Below are positions 1 through 7,386 of a DNA stretch of 39,683 nt, piece by piece. The position numbers were made by a program, and so were the translations under genes. This stretch comes from Plastoroseomonas hellenica. Its GTDB lineage: Bacteria > Pseudomonadota > Alphaproteobacteria > Acetobacterales > Acetobacteraceae. Where the stretch lies: positions 1-39,683 of the forward strand of contig NZ_JAAGBB010000051.1 of the NCBI RefSeq assembly GCF_018129085.1, in the 5' to 3' direction. How positions within the stretch are numbered: position 1 is the first letter of the stretch; the number at the start of each line of letters is the position of its first letter. Under the pieces are notes generated by a model. That model saw only the letters and a program-made list of their open reading frames with translations. It searched no databases and was not told where the DNA came from.

Positions 1-149
1 AGGCGCTGCAGAAGGCGCAACTCGGGATCTACCGCCTGCGCGGCGGATCGCACCCCGCCTTCTGGGCGCCCTTCGCGCTGATGGGGCCGGGCCGGACCGT
101 AGAACCGCGCGGTCAGACCGCCAGCTCCGGGGCAGCGGCGGCGCTTTAA
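1..149 (+). CDS. CHAT-domain protein, C-terminal end only (partial)
   Basis: An open frame runs in from the left edge (first full codon at base 3) and stops with TAA at 147-149, giving the last 48 residues of a protein. The segment ALQKAQLGIYRL followed by HPAFWAPFALMGPG matches the usual end of CHAT (caspase-HetF-associated) peptidase-like domains, where a conserved His-Pro-x-x-Trp-Ala-x-Phe stretch forms the last strands. The tail after it is Ala/Gly-rich. The catalytic His and Cys would lie outside the window, so activity cannot be judged. Its stop codon overlaps the stop of the convergent gene that follows (TTAA at 146-149). Confidence 0.6.
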   Translation, partial: ALQKAQLGIYRLRGGSHPAFWAPFALMGPGRTVEPRGQTASSGAAAAL

Positions 150-859
150 CCCGCCGGGGCGGCCTCCGCCTGCCGGTCGAGATGCGCGGCGAGACCCGGC
201 TCCAGCCGGAGCCGGTGCGCCAGCGCCTCCAGCCAGGCGCGCTCGGCCGCCTGGTCCGGGTCGATCGACAGGCGCGCGGCCAGATAGAGCTCCGCCCCCT
301 GCTCCGGGGTGGCGGCCGCCGCCGCGATATCGCCGACGCTGACCGGCTGCTCGATCAGGTCGAAGAGATAGGCCTTGGCTTCGGCATCGAAACCGAGGCG
401 CTCGACCTGGCCGATGATGCGGTCGCGCTCCTCGGCATCGACATGGCCGTCGGCCCGGGCGGCGCCGACCATGGCGCGCATCAGCGCCAGTTCGAAGGGC
501 TTGCCGTCGGCGGCCGGGGCGGCGGAGGGCAGGAAGCGGGGATCGACCTGCGCCGCCTCCTGCGGGGCCGCCACCGGGGCGCCGGCGGGCGCGCGGCCCT
601 GTTGCCAGTTCTGCCAGGCTCGATGCGCCAATGCACCGAGCACCGCGGCGCCGCCATAGCCGAGCGCGCCGCCGGCGAATTTCCGCGCCTTCTTGCTGCC
701 GAGCAGCAGCGCGATGACCCCGCCGGCCGCGGCACCGCCCGCGAGGCCGCCGAGCCCGCCGCCGGACAGGGCCTGACGCCCCTTGTCGGCGATGCCTCCA
801 GCGGCGCCGGCAGCCCCCGGCCCGAGGAAACGGTCGAGGAGTGATTTCGCATCGATCAT
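146..859 (-). CDS. DUF533 / TerB-like membrane-associated protein
   Basis: A 237-residue protein. The N-terminal third is a Gly/Ala-rich stretch (about residues 15-80) with a likely membrane segment near GGVIALLLG. An Ala/Pro linker (about 90-115) follows, then a helical acidic domain (about 120-230) containing [19 protein letters not shown]. That last segment is the typical first EF-like helix pair of the DUF533/TerB superfamily (E. coli YebE type). The family is often labelled tellurite resistance, but its biochemical role is unknown. The gene ends convergently on the CHAT gene and starts about 125 nt from acpXL on the other strand. The two have no visible functional link. Confidence 0.8.
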   Translation of the reverse strand: MIDAKSLLDRFLGPGAAGAAGGIADKGRQALSGGGLGGLAGGAAAGGVIALLLGSKKARKFAGGALGYGGAAVLGALAHRAWQNWQQGRAPAGAPVAAPQEAAQVDPRFLPSAAPAADGKPFELALMRAMVGAARADGHVDAEERDRIIGQVERLGFDAEAKAYLFDLIEQPVSVGDIAAAAATPEQGAELYLAARLSIDPDQAAERAWLEALAHRLRLEPGLAAHLDRQAEAAPAG

Positions 860-986
860 GGCCGATCAGGTCGGGAAGGCGCCGCCCGATGTCAACCGCC
901 GGGCGTCCGAAGCTTGCCAAACCCGCCGCTTCGGGGCATGGACCGGCCGAGAATCCCACACCCTCATGCCCCGGAGGCGCGCCACG

Positions 987-1268
987 ATGGCCTCGGCGTT
1001 CGAACGTATTGCCGACATCATCGCTGAGAACAGTGAGGTCAAGCGTGAGGACATCACGCCGGACAGCCATGTGATCAACGATCTCGGCATCGACAGCCTG
1101 GACTTCCTCGACATCGTCTTCGCGATCGACAAGGCCTTCGGCATCAAGGTGCCAGTCGAGGCCTGGACGCAGGAAGTCAATGCCGGCACCGCGCCCGCGG
1201 AGCAGTACTTCGTCATGAAGAACCTGGCCGCGCGAATCGACGAGCTGGTGGCGGCGAAGCAGGCCTGA
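987..1268 (+). CDS. acpXL: Acyl carrier protein AcpXL (very-long-chain acyl carrier)
   Basis: A 93-residue acidic acyl carrier protein. The start at 987 is chosen because CCGGAGG lies 10-16 nt upstream and translation gives the family N-terminus [20 protein letters not shown]. The longer in-frame extension to 783 overlaps the divergent gene. The phosphopantetheine attachment site is Ser37 in [12 protein letters not shown]. The segment [11 protein letters not shown] and a length slightly above the usual 78 residues are typical of AcpXL rather than housekeeping AcpP. AcpXL carries the growing C26-C30 chain (often 27-hydroxyoctacosanoate) that ends up on lipid A. It is followed by fabZ, two ketosynthase genes, a reductase gene and an lpxXL-like acyltransferase gene, which is the known order. 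A hairpin repeat begins inside its stop codon. Confidence 0.93.
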   Translation: MASAFERIADIIAENSEVKREDITPDSHVINDLGIDSLDFLDIVFAIDKAFGIKVPVEAWTQEVNAGTAPAEQYFVMKNLAARIDELVAAKQA

Positions 1269-1322
1269 GCGTGATGGCTCGAGGCCGGTCGGCCGAAGAG
1301 CCGGAATCACGCGATCCAACAC
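1266..1322 (+). repeat. Dispersed hairpin repeat, copy A
   Basis: The copy starts at the acpXL stop codon (TGAGCGTGAT) and ends ATCACGCGATCCAACACA. Three nested stems are visible: GCGTGAT/ATCACGC, GGCTC/GAGCC and GGCC/GGCC with a GGTC loop. Other copies lie at 10734-10789, 23616-23672 (opposite orientation) and 33821-33879. It sits inside an operon between acpXL and fabZ, where an RNA hairpin could protect or terminate the acpXL end of the transcript. That role is inference. Confidence 0.8.
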
Positions 1323-1344
1323 AGGCGGCGGAAGGCCCCCGCGC

Positions 1345-1806
1345 ATGCTGCTCGAATATTTCCAGATGATCGACCGCGTCGTGGCGCTCAGCCCCGAAGC
1401 GATCACCGTCTGTTCGCATGTGCCGGAGGCAAGCCCGGTCTTCGAGGGCCACTTCCCTGGCCATCCGCTGGTGCCCGGCGTGCTGCTGATCGAAACCATG
1501 GCGCAGGCCAGCGGCTACATGCTGCTGGCGCGCATGGGTTTCGCCCGCATGCCGTTCCTCGCCAGCGTGAAGGAAGCGAAGCTCCGCAGCTTCGTGGCTC
1601 CCCTCGCCGAGCTCACCATCGAGGCGTCGCTGGTGCATGAGGGATCGGGCTATTCCGTGACCTCGGCGCGCATCGTCTCCGACGGCAAGCGCATCTGCGA
1701 CTCGGAGCTCAGCTTCCGGGTGCTCGACTTCCCGGACCCGAGGCTGGAAGCGGCGATGCGCAAGCGCGCCGCCGAGATCGGCCTGAACGAGGTGCCCGCG
1801 CCATGA
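1345..1806 (+). CDS. fabZ: 3-hydroxyacyl-ACP dehydratase, FabZ type, of the AcpXL pathway
   Basis: A 153-residue single hot-dog-fold protein. The catalytic His36 is in HFPGHP and the catalytic Glu50 in the helix LIETMAQASG, both at FabZ spacing. It dehydrates 3-hydroxyacyl-ACP to trans-2-enoyl-ACP in each elongation round, here presumably on AcpXL. GGAAGG lies 8 nt upstream of the ATG. The TGA overlaps the ATG of the next gene (ATGA at 1803-1806), so translation is probably coupled. The C-terminus after about residue 130 is longer than in housekeeping FabZ. The position between acpXL and the ketosynthase genes is what assigns it to very-long-chain synthesis rather than the general cycle. Confidence 0.9.
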   Translation: MLLEYFQMIDRVVALSPEAITVCSHVPEASPVFEGHFPGHPLVPGVLLIETMAQASGYMLLARMGFARMPFLASVKEAKLRSFVAPLAELTIEASLVHEGSGYSVTSARIVSDGKRICDSELSFRVLDFPDPRLEAAMRKRAAEIGLNEVPAP

Positions 1807-2990
1807 ATCGCGAGATCTGGATCACCGGAATCGGCCTCGTCACCTCGCAGGGTGAGGGCCGGGAGGCCCATTGGGCGGCGCTCACGGGCGGTGCGAAGCC
1901 GGCCGTGGATGCGGCGGGTTTCGCGCCCTTCCCCGTGCATCCGCTGCCGCCGCTGACCCTCGACACCCAGATCCCGCGCAAGGGCGACCAGCGGCAGATG
2001 GAGCCCTGGCAGCGCCTCGGCACCTATGCCGCGGGGCTCGCGATCGACGATGCCGGCGCGCGCGGCCTGGTGTCCGATATGCACCTGGTCGTGGCGGCGG
2101 GCGGCGGCGAGCGCGACATCGGGGTCGATGAGGCGATCGCAAGCGAGCTCGCGGAGCTGCCGGAAGACAGGGCGGCGCCGCTGTTGAACCAGCGGCTGGC
2201 CAATGGGCTGCGGCCGACGCTGTTCCTGGCCCAGCTCTCCAACCTGCTCGCCGGCAACATTTCCATCGTGCATGGCGTCACTGGCTCCTCCCGCACCTTC
2301 ATGGGCGAGGAAAGCGCGGCCGCCGATGCGCTGCGCATCGCGCATGCGCGGCTGGCAGAAGGCCGGGGCGAGATCGCCCTCGTCGGCGGCGCCCTGGTCG
2401 CGCAGCGCTGGGACATGGTGCTGCTCTACGCGCCGGGCGGCGGCCTGCTGCAGGGCGGTTTCGCGCCGGTCTCGACTCGCGATGGCGGCGGCGCCGTCAT
2501 GGGCGGCATGGCCGCCTTCCTGGTGCTCGAACATGCCGAGCACGCCAGGGCGCGCGGCGCCCGCGGCATCGCGAAGCTGGCCGGCGTCGCATCCGATGCG
2601 TCCCGCCGCGCGGCGGCGGGCGATTCGGCGGCGGCGGCGCGCGCGCTGCTGGCGAAGCTGCCGGTGGCCGACGCGCCGCTCGGCGTGATGTCGGGCGAGA
2701 CCGGCGCCGCGCCGGCGACGGCGGAGGAGGAGGCCTTCCTGGCTGGCCTGCCGAACGCCACGGTGCGCCGCGCCGGCAGCGTGATCGGCCACGGCATCGA
2801 GGCCGGGTTCCCGACCCAGGTGGCACTCGGCGCCATCGCGCTCGACCAGGGCGGCTTCTACCCGCCGCTCGATCCCGCCGACACGCTGAGCAGCGCCACG
2901 CCGCGCCAGGTGCTGGTGACCGGCTTCGGCATCTTCAGGGGCGAGGCGCTGGCCCTCCTGGAGCCCGTCGCGCCGGAGGACCGGGCATGA
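1803..2990 (+). CDS. Ketosynthase-fold protein without catalytic Cys (FabF2XL position, chain-length-factor-like)
   Basis: A 395-residue thiolase/ketosynthase-fold protein (N-terminal WITGIGLVTSQG, C-terminal VTGFGIFRGEA). The protein contains no cysteine at all. The nucleophile motif TACATG of its neighbour is VHGVTG here, so Gly replaces Cys. The first catalytic-His motif HGTGT corresponds to SGETG. Only the second His is kept (VIGHGIEAG). In known ketosynthase families, partners lacking the Cys act as chain-length factors or structural partners of an active KS. It overlaps both neighbours by 4 nt (ATGA), so it is probably made together with the active KS downstream and may form a heterodimer with it. 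It occupies the place of fabF2 in rhizobial acpXL clusters. That it is catalytically dead is a strong inference; the partner role is a hypothesis. Confidence 0.85.
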   Translation: MNREIWITGIGLVTSQGEGREAHWAALTGGAKPAVDAAGFAPFPVHPLPPLTLDTQIPRKGDQRQMEPWQRLGTYAAGLAIDDAGARGLVSDMHLVVAAGGGERDIGVDEAIASELAELPEDRAAPLLNQRLANGLRPTLFLAQLSNLLAGNISIVHGVTGSSRTFMGEESAAADALRIAHARLAEGRGEIALVGGALVAQRWDMVLLYAPGGGLLQGGFAPVSTRDGGGAVMGGMAAFLVLEHAEHARARGARGIAKLAGVASDASRRAAAGDSAAAARALLAKLPVADAPLGVMSGETGAAPATAEEEAFLAGLPNATVRRAGSVIGHGIEAGFPTQVALGAIALDQGGFYPPLDPADTLSSATPRQVLVTGFGIFRGEALALLEPVAPEDRA

Positions 2991-4258
2991 AGGACCATCT
3001 CGGCCGCCCGCTGGTCGCCGTTACCGGCATCGGCATGGTGACGCCCCTCGGCTGGGGCGTCGAACGCTCCTGGCAACGGCTGTTGGCCGGCGAGAGCGGC
3101 ATCCGCCGCATCGGCCGCTTCCCGACGGCGCAGCTCCGCACCACCATCGCCGGCACCGTCGACCTGCCCGAGGAAACGGAGGGCGGCAGCACCGCCATCT
3201 CCTCCCCCGAGCGCGTCGAGCGCATGGCGGCCTTCGCCATCGCCGAAGCGGTCGCGGAGGCAGGGCTTGGTGCCGAGGGCGATTTCCCGGGCGTGCTGAT
3301 GCTCGGCATGCCGCCCGTCGAGCATGAATGGCCGCAGCGTTTCGCGCTGGCGCGCGCCGCCGGATCCGGCCGCTACGTCGATCAGGTGCGCGCCGCCACC
3401 GGGCATCGCGACCTGTATGAGACCTTCCTCTTTGGTGGCGTGGGCGAAAGGCTGGCCGCGCGCTTCGGCACCAAGGGTGCGCCGATCTCCATGACCACCG
3501 CCTGCGCCACGGGCGCGACCGCGATCCAGACCGCCGTCGAGGCGATCCAGCGCGGCGAGACCGATGCCGCCATCGCGGTCGGCGCCGATGGCAGCGTGCA
3601 GCCGGAGGCGCTGATCCGCTTCTCCCTGCTCTCGGCGCTTTCCGCGCGCAACGAGGATCCGACCGCCGCGGCACGGCCTTTCGAGAAAACGCGCGACGGC
3701 TTCGTCATGTCCGAAGGCGCCGCGGCGCTGGTGCTGGAGAGCCTCGCCTCGGCGCGGGCGCGCGGCGCCGCGGTGATCGGCCTGGTCGCCGGCTGCGGCG
3801 AGCGCGCCGACAGTTTCCACCGCACGCGCTCCAACCCGGATGGCGCCGCGATCATCGGCGCGATCCGCAATGCGCTCTCCGATGCCGGCGTGGCACCCGC
3901 CGATGTGGGCTATGTGAACGGGCACGGCACCGGCACGCCGGAGAACGACAAGATGGAAGCCTTCGGCATGCGCGCCGTCTTCGGCGAGGCGCCGCCGCCG
4001 ATCTCCTCCATCAAGTCGATGATCGGGCATACGCTTTCCGCCGCCGGCGCGATCGAGGCGGCGGCCAGCCTGCTCTCGATCCGTGACCAGGTGCTGCCGC
4101 CCACCATCAACCATGTGGAGCCCGATCCCTCGATCACGCTCGACGTGGTGCCAAATGTGAAGCGCCAGGTCAGCGGGCTCCGGCACGTGCTCTCCAACTC
4201 CTTCGGCTTCGGCGGGCAGAATGTCTGCCTGCTGCTATCAGCCGCACCCGAGGCCTGA
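2987..4258 (+). CDS. fabF: Beta-ketoacyl-ACP synthase II (FabF1XL position), complete catalytic triad
   Basis: A 423-residue ketosynthase with all three catalytic residues: Cys173 in MTTACATGAT, His313 in VNGHGTGTPEND and His348 in KSMIGHTLSAAGA. The C-terminal loop NSFGFGGQN is also present. It condenses malonyl-ACP with the growing acyl-ACP. Given the cluster, the substrate is probably a long acyl chain on AcpXL. The start overlaps the stop of the cysteine-less KS by 4 nt, and the stop lies 2 nt before the reductase start. The active/inactive KS pair in tandem resembles KS-alpha/chain-length-factor pairs of type II polyketide systems. Confidence 0.92.
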   Translation: MKDHLGRPLVAVTGIGMVTPLGWGVERSWQRLLAGESGIRRIGRFPTAQLRTTIAGTVDLPEETEGGSTAISSPERVERMAAFAIAEAVAEAGLGAEGDFPGVLMLGMPPVEHEWPQRFALARAAGSGRYVDQVRAATGHRDLYETFLFGGVGERLAARFGTKGAPISMTTACATGATAIQTAVEAIQRGETDAAIAVGADGSVQPEALIRFSLLSALSARNEDPTAAARPFEKTRDGFVMSEGAAALVLESLASARARGAAVIGLVAGCGERADSFHRTRSNPDGAAIIGAIRNALSDAGVAPADVGYVNGHGTGTPENDKMEAFGMRAVFGEAPPPISSIKSMIGHTLSAAGAIEAAASLLSIRDQVLPPTINHVEPDPSITLDVVPNVKRQVSGLRHVLSNSFGFGGQNVCLLLSAAPEA

Positions 4259-4260
4259 CG

Positions 4261-5286
4261 ATGATGCGTGCGCTGCGCCTGCATGGCGACCGCGACCTCA
4301 GGCTCGACACGGTGGAGCCACCGCCGCCGCCTGGCCCCGGCCAGGTGCAGGTGCGCATGAAGGCGATGGCGCTGAACCACATCGATGTGTGGGGCTGGCG
4401 CGGCATGGCCTTCGCCAAGCGCAACCTGCCGCTCGCGGTCGGCGCCGAGGCGGTAGGCGAGGTCGCGGCGATCGGCCCCGGCGTCACCCGCTGGAAGATC
4501 GGCGACCGCGTCGCGCCCTATGGCGCGCAGACCTGCGGCGTCTGCAAGGCCTGCCGCCAGGGCCGCGACAACCTCTGCGAAGACGTGCGCGGCGTGATGG
4601 GCTTCCATATCGACGGCTTCGCGCGCGACCTCGCGAACCTCGACGAGCGGCTGATGGTCGCGGTGCCGGACGGCATCTCCTGGGAGGATGCGGCCTGCGG
4701 GCCGATCACCTTCTCCACCGTCGAGCACATGCTGTTCGACAATGCGAAGCTCGAAGCCGGCGAGACCATCCTGGTGCATGCGGCCGGTTCCGGCATCGGC
4801 ACCGTCGCGGTCCGCATCGCCAAGGACCTCGGCTGCACCGTCATCGCGACCGCGGGCGATGACGAGAAATGCGCCAAGGCGACGGCGCTCGGCGCCGACC
4901 ATGTGGTGAACTACAGCACGCAGAACTTCCCGACCGTCGCGCGCCGCGTTACCGGCAAGCGCGGTGTCGATGTGGTGTTCGAGCATGTCGGCGCCTCGAC
5001 CTGGAGCGGCAGCCTCTTGAGCCTGCGCATGGGTGGGCGGCTGGTCACCTGCGGATCGACCTCCGGCGTCTCGGCCGAGACCAACCTGATGATGCTGTTC
5101 CAGCGCCAGCTCCATCTCTTCGGCAGCTTTGGCGCCGCGATGCGCAACATCGCCGACGGCTACGCGAAGATGGCGCGCGGCATCCTGCCGGTGATCGATA
5201 CCGTAGTGCCGCTGGAGCGCTTCACCGAAGGGCTGGAGCGGCTGGAGAGCCGCCGCGTCTTCGGGAAGATCGTCGTCACGCTTTAA
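4261..5286 (+). CDS. Zinc-containing MDR-family alcohol dehydrogenase / enoyl reductase of the AcpXL cluster
   Basis: A 341-residue medium-chain dehydrogenase/reductase. Residues 92, 95, 98 and 106 form the structural zinc site (CGVCKAC plus Cys106). The Rossmann motif GSGIG is at 176-180. The usual catalytic-zinc Cys near residue 38 is absent (ALNHIDVWGW), which fits the quinone-oxidoreductase/enoyl-reductase branch better than a true alcohol dehydrogenase. In rhizobial clusters a homologue (adh2XL) sits between fabF1 and lpxXL, and a reductase step in very-long-chain elongation is the natural role. It starts 2 nt after the fabF stop. ATGATG allows a start one codon later. Substrate is not proven. 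Confidence 0.88.
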   Translation: MMRALRLHGDRDLRLDTVEPPPPPGPGQVQVRMKAMALNHIDVWGWRGMAFAKRNLPLAVGAEAVGEVAAIGPGVTRWKIGDRVAPYGAQTCGVCKACRQGRDNLCEDVRGVMGFHIDGFARDLANLDERLMVAVPDGISWEDAACGPITFSTVEHMLFDNAKLEAGETILVHAAGSGIGTVAVRIAKDLGCTVIATAGDDEKCAKATALGADHVVNYSTQNFPTVARRVTGKRGVDVVFEHVGASTWSGSLLSLRMGGRLVTCGSTSGVSAETNLMMLFQRQLHLFGSFGAAMRNIADGYAKMARGILPVIDTVVPLERFTEGLERLESRRVFGKIVVTL

Positions 5287-5290
5287 TTTG

Positions 5291-5389
5291 CGCCGAATGC
5301 GAAGCCGCCACACCAACCCTTCGCATTCGGCGTTCAGCCTGAGCCTGCGCCGCATGCGAAGCCCCCACATCGCCCCTTCGCCTCCGGCG
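5291..5389. repeat. Tandem pair of related 42-nt hairpin units
   Basis: Unit 1 (5291-5332) has perfect 14-bp arms, CGCCGAATGCGAAG and its reverse complement, around a 14-nt loop. Unit 2 (5348-5389) has the same architecture, with arms beginning CGCCGCATGCGAAG, two arm mismatches and a 14-nt loop. The units are clearly related by sequence and start 57 nt apart. They fill the gap between the reductase gene and the lpxXL-like gene, the only long gap after fabZ in this operon. They could be a mobile intergenic element or an mRNA processing site. No T-run follows. Confidence 0.8.
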
Positions 5390-5397
5390 CCCCACAG

Positions 5398-6279
5398 GTG
5401 ATCGACGCGGTCCTTGGCGCGCTGGTCCGCGCCCTTTTCGCCCTGATGCGCGTCTTAGGCTCGCGCGGCGGGCCCGCGGTCGGCAGCTTCCTGGCCCGCA
5501 AGCTCGGCCGCCTGATCAAGGCGGACCGCATCGGCCTCGAGAACCTGCGCGCGAGCTTCCCCGAGCATGACGCCGCCTGGCACCGGGCGCGGCTGGACGA
5601 GGCCTGGGACAATCTCGGCCGCACCGCCTGCGAATATGTGCACATGGATGCAATCTGGGATTTCGACCCGGAGGCCCCGCGCCAGGATGGCCGCATCCTG
5701 ATCGCGCCGGAGGTGGTCGCCCGCTTCAAGACCCTGCTCGATGACGGCAAGCCGGCGCTGATCTTCGCCTCCCACCTCGCGAACTGGGAACTGCCGATGA
5801 TCGCGGCGGCGAAGCACAAGCTGCCCGCCGCCGCGCTCTATCGCACGCCGAACAGCCGCGCCATCGCGCGCGAGATCCTGCGACTCCGCGCCGGCTCCAT
5901 GGGCGAACTGATCCCGGCGGGACTCGCAGCGCCGCTGCGCATGGCTGATGCCCTGGAACGCGGCCTGCACGTCGGCATGCTGGTCGACCAGCGCTTCGGC
6001 CGCGGCCCGCGCATCACGTTCCTGGGACGGGAAGCGGCCGCCAACCCCTTGATCGCACAGCTCGCACGGCGTTTCGACTGCCCCGTCCACGGCGCGCGCG
6101 CCATCCGCCTGCCCGGCGGCCGCTTCCGTCTGGACTTGACGGATGCCCTGGAATTGCCGCGCGATGCGGAAGGCCGGGTGGAAGTGGATGGCGCGACCGC
6201 GGCGATGAACCGCGTGATCGAGGGCTGGATCCGCGAGCATCCGGGGCAATGGCTCTGGATGCACAGGAGGTGGCGATGA
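5398..6279 (+). CDS. lpxXL: Lipid A very-long-chain acyltransferase, LpxXL/LpxL family
   Basis: A 293-residue LPLAT-fold acyltransferase with the catalytic HX4E motif His126-Glu131 (ASHLANWELP). The N-terminus (ALVRALFALMRVLG) is a hydrophobic membrane anchor and the C-terminus ends WLWMHRRWR, as is common in LpxL/HtrB proteins. By cluster position it should transfer the acyl chain from AcpXL to lipid A at the inner-membrane cytoplasmic face. The start is a GTG at 5398 without an evident Shine-Dalgarno sequence. A later ATG at 5446 would remove part of the anchor, so the start is uncertain. The stop overlaps the ATG of the hydrolase gene. Confidence 0.9.
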   Translation: MIDAVLGALVRALFALMRVLGSRGGPAVGSFLARKLGRLIKADRIGLENLRASFPEHDAAWHRARLDEAWDNLGRTACEYVHMDAIWDFDPEAPRQDGRILIAPEVVARFKTLLDDGKPALIFASHLANWELPMIAAAKHKLPAAALYRTPNSRAIAREILRLRAGSMGELIPAGLAAPLRMADALERGLHVGMLVDQRFGRGPRITFLGREAAANPLIAQLARRFDCPVHGARAIRLPGGRFRLDLTDALELPRDAEGRVEVDGATAAMNRVIEGWIREHPGQWLWMHRRWR

Positions 6280-7157
6280 GGATGATCCGCACGCCGACGC
6301 TCGACATCGCCTGCGAAACCCATGGGCCGGAGGGTGGGCCGGTCGCCATCCTTCTGCATGGCTTTCCCTATGGCGCCCGCGACTACGACAAGGTCGCCCC
6401 CGTTCTCGCCGTGGAAGGCTGGCACGTGCTGGTGCCGCATCTGCGCGGCCACGGCCCGACGCATTTCCTGCGCGAGGACACGCCGCGCTCCGGCCAGCAG
6501 GCCGCACTCGGCCAGGATCTTCTCGACCTGATGGACGCGCTCGCCATCGAGCATGCGGTGGTCGCCGGCTACGACTGGGGCGGCCGCGCCGCCTGCATCG
6601 CCGCGGCCCTGGCGCCGGAACGCGTTACCGGGCTGCTCTCCTGCAACGGCTACAACATCCAGGATATCCCAAACAGCGGCCGCCCGGCGCCCCCCGCGCG
6701 GGAGCTGCGCTACTGGTACCAGTGGTATTTCCACACCGAACGCGGTGCCACCGCGATGGCGGAGAACCCGGCGGCAGTGAACCTGCTGCTCTGGCAACTC
6801 TGGTCGCCCGACTACAACTTCACCGACGAAGAGTTCGATGCGACGGCCGCGCTCTGGCAGAACCCGGACTATGCCGCCGTGGTGATCCAGTCCTACCGCC
6901 ACCGGCACCGCGCCGCCCCCGGCGACCCGGCCTACGACGCGATGGAAGCCGCCCTCGCCCAGCAGCCACTGATCACCGTGCCGACCGTGGTGCTGCACGG
7001 CGAATCCGACAATGTCGACCCGCCCGAGAACAGCGCCGACTGCCAGAAGCACTTCACCGGTCGCTTCGCCCGCGAAGTACTGCCCGGCATCGGCCACTGC
7101 ATCCCCCGCGAAGCACCGGAAGCTTTCCTCGCAGGCCTGCGGGCGCTGAAGGGGTGA
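6276..7157 (+). CDS. Alpha/beta hydrolase, epoxide-hydrolase/dehalogenase-like
   Basis: A 293-residue alpha/beta-hydrolase. HGFP (28-31) supplies the oxyanion-hole region. The nucleophile elbow is GYDWGG with Asp100, so the enzyme belongs to the Asp-nucleophile group (epoxide hydrolases, haloalkane or fluoroacetate dehalogenases) rather than Ser esterases. The later acidic residue is in HGESDNVDPPE and the catalytic His in GIGHCIPRE. The start at 6276 is preferred over an upstream ATG at 6249 because AGGAGG lies at 6265-6270. It also overlaps the lpxXL stop (ATGA), suggesting co-translation. The coupling to lipid A synthesis is not part of the usual cluster. The substrate is unknown. Confidence 0.85.
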   Translation: MRMIRTPTLDIACETHGPEGGPVAILLHGFPYGARDYDKVAPVLAVEGWHVLVPHLRGHGPTHFLREDTPRSGQQAALGQDLLDLMDALAIEHAVVAGYDWGGRAACIAAALAPERVTGLLSCNGYNIQDIPNSGRPAPPARELRYWYQWYFHTERGATAMAENPAAVNLLLWQLWSPDYNFTDEEFDATAALWQNPDYAAVVIQSYRHRHRAAPGDPAYDAMEAALAQQPLITVPTVVLHGESDNVDPPENSADCQKHFTGRFAREVLPGIGHCIPREAPEAFLAGLRALKG

Positions 7158-7204
7158 AGTGCCGCGTCCCGGAAGGGGGCTTTGCCCCTCCCGGACCCAC
7201 CCCA

Positions 7205-7226
7205 CCAGGAGGATAGATCCTCCTGG
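7205..7226. terminator. Short perfect hairpin after the hydrolase gene
   Basis: CCAGGAGGAT and its exact reverse complement are separated by AG. The hairpin lies 48 nt after the hydrolase stop in the convergent spacer 7158-7386. There is no T-run, so it is a weak terminator candidate or part of a repeat element. Confidence 0.5.
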
Positions 7227-7242
7227 ACCTGCTTCACTTGGT

Positions 7243-7304
7243 GCCCGGATTGGGAAGGGGTCACACGGCGCGACTGCGCCGTGTGACCCCTTCCCAATCC
7301 GGGC
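7243..7304. repeat. 62-nt perfect inverted repeat (29-bp arms, GACT loop)
   Basis: The left arm 7243-7271 begins GCCCGGATTGGGAAGG, and the right arm 7276-7304 is its exact reverse complement. Only the 4-nt loop GACT is unpaired. The symmetry stops at 7242/7305. The element lies between convergent genes and may act as a bidirectional terminator. A perfect 29-bp stem is much longer than a normal terminator, so a repeat-element origin is also possible. Confidence 0.85.
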
Positions 7305-7353
7305 TCTAGAATGATCGGGGTGCAGGGGCCCTAGGCTCCTGCCGGGTGGGGTT

Positions 7354-7376
7354 CGGGGAAGGCAGCGCCCTCCCCG
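7354..7376. terminator. Hairpin at the 3' end of the MmsB-like gene
   Basis: CGGGGAAGG and CCCTCCCCG form a 9-bp stem with one mismatch around CAGCG, 10 nt beyond the stop of the minus-strand dehydrogenase gene. No T-run is visible on either strand. Together with 7205-7226 and 7243-7304 it makes the whole spacer between the convergent genes palindromic. Confidence 0.45.
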
Positions 7377-7386
7377 AGGTGTGACC

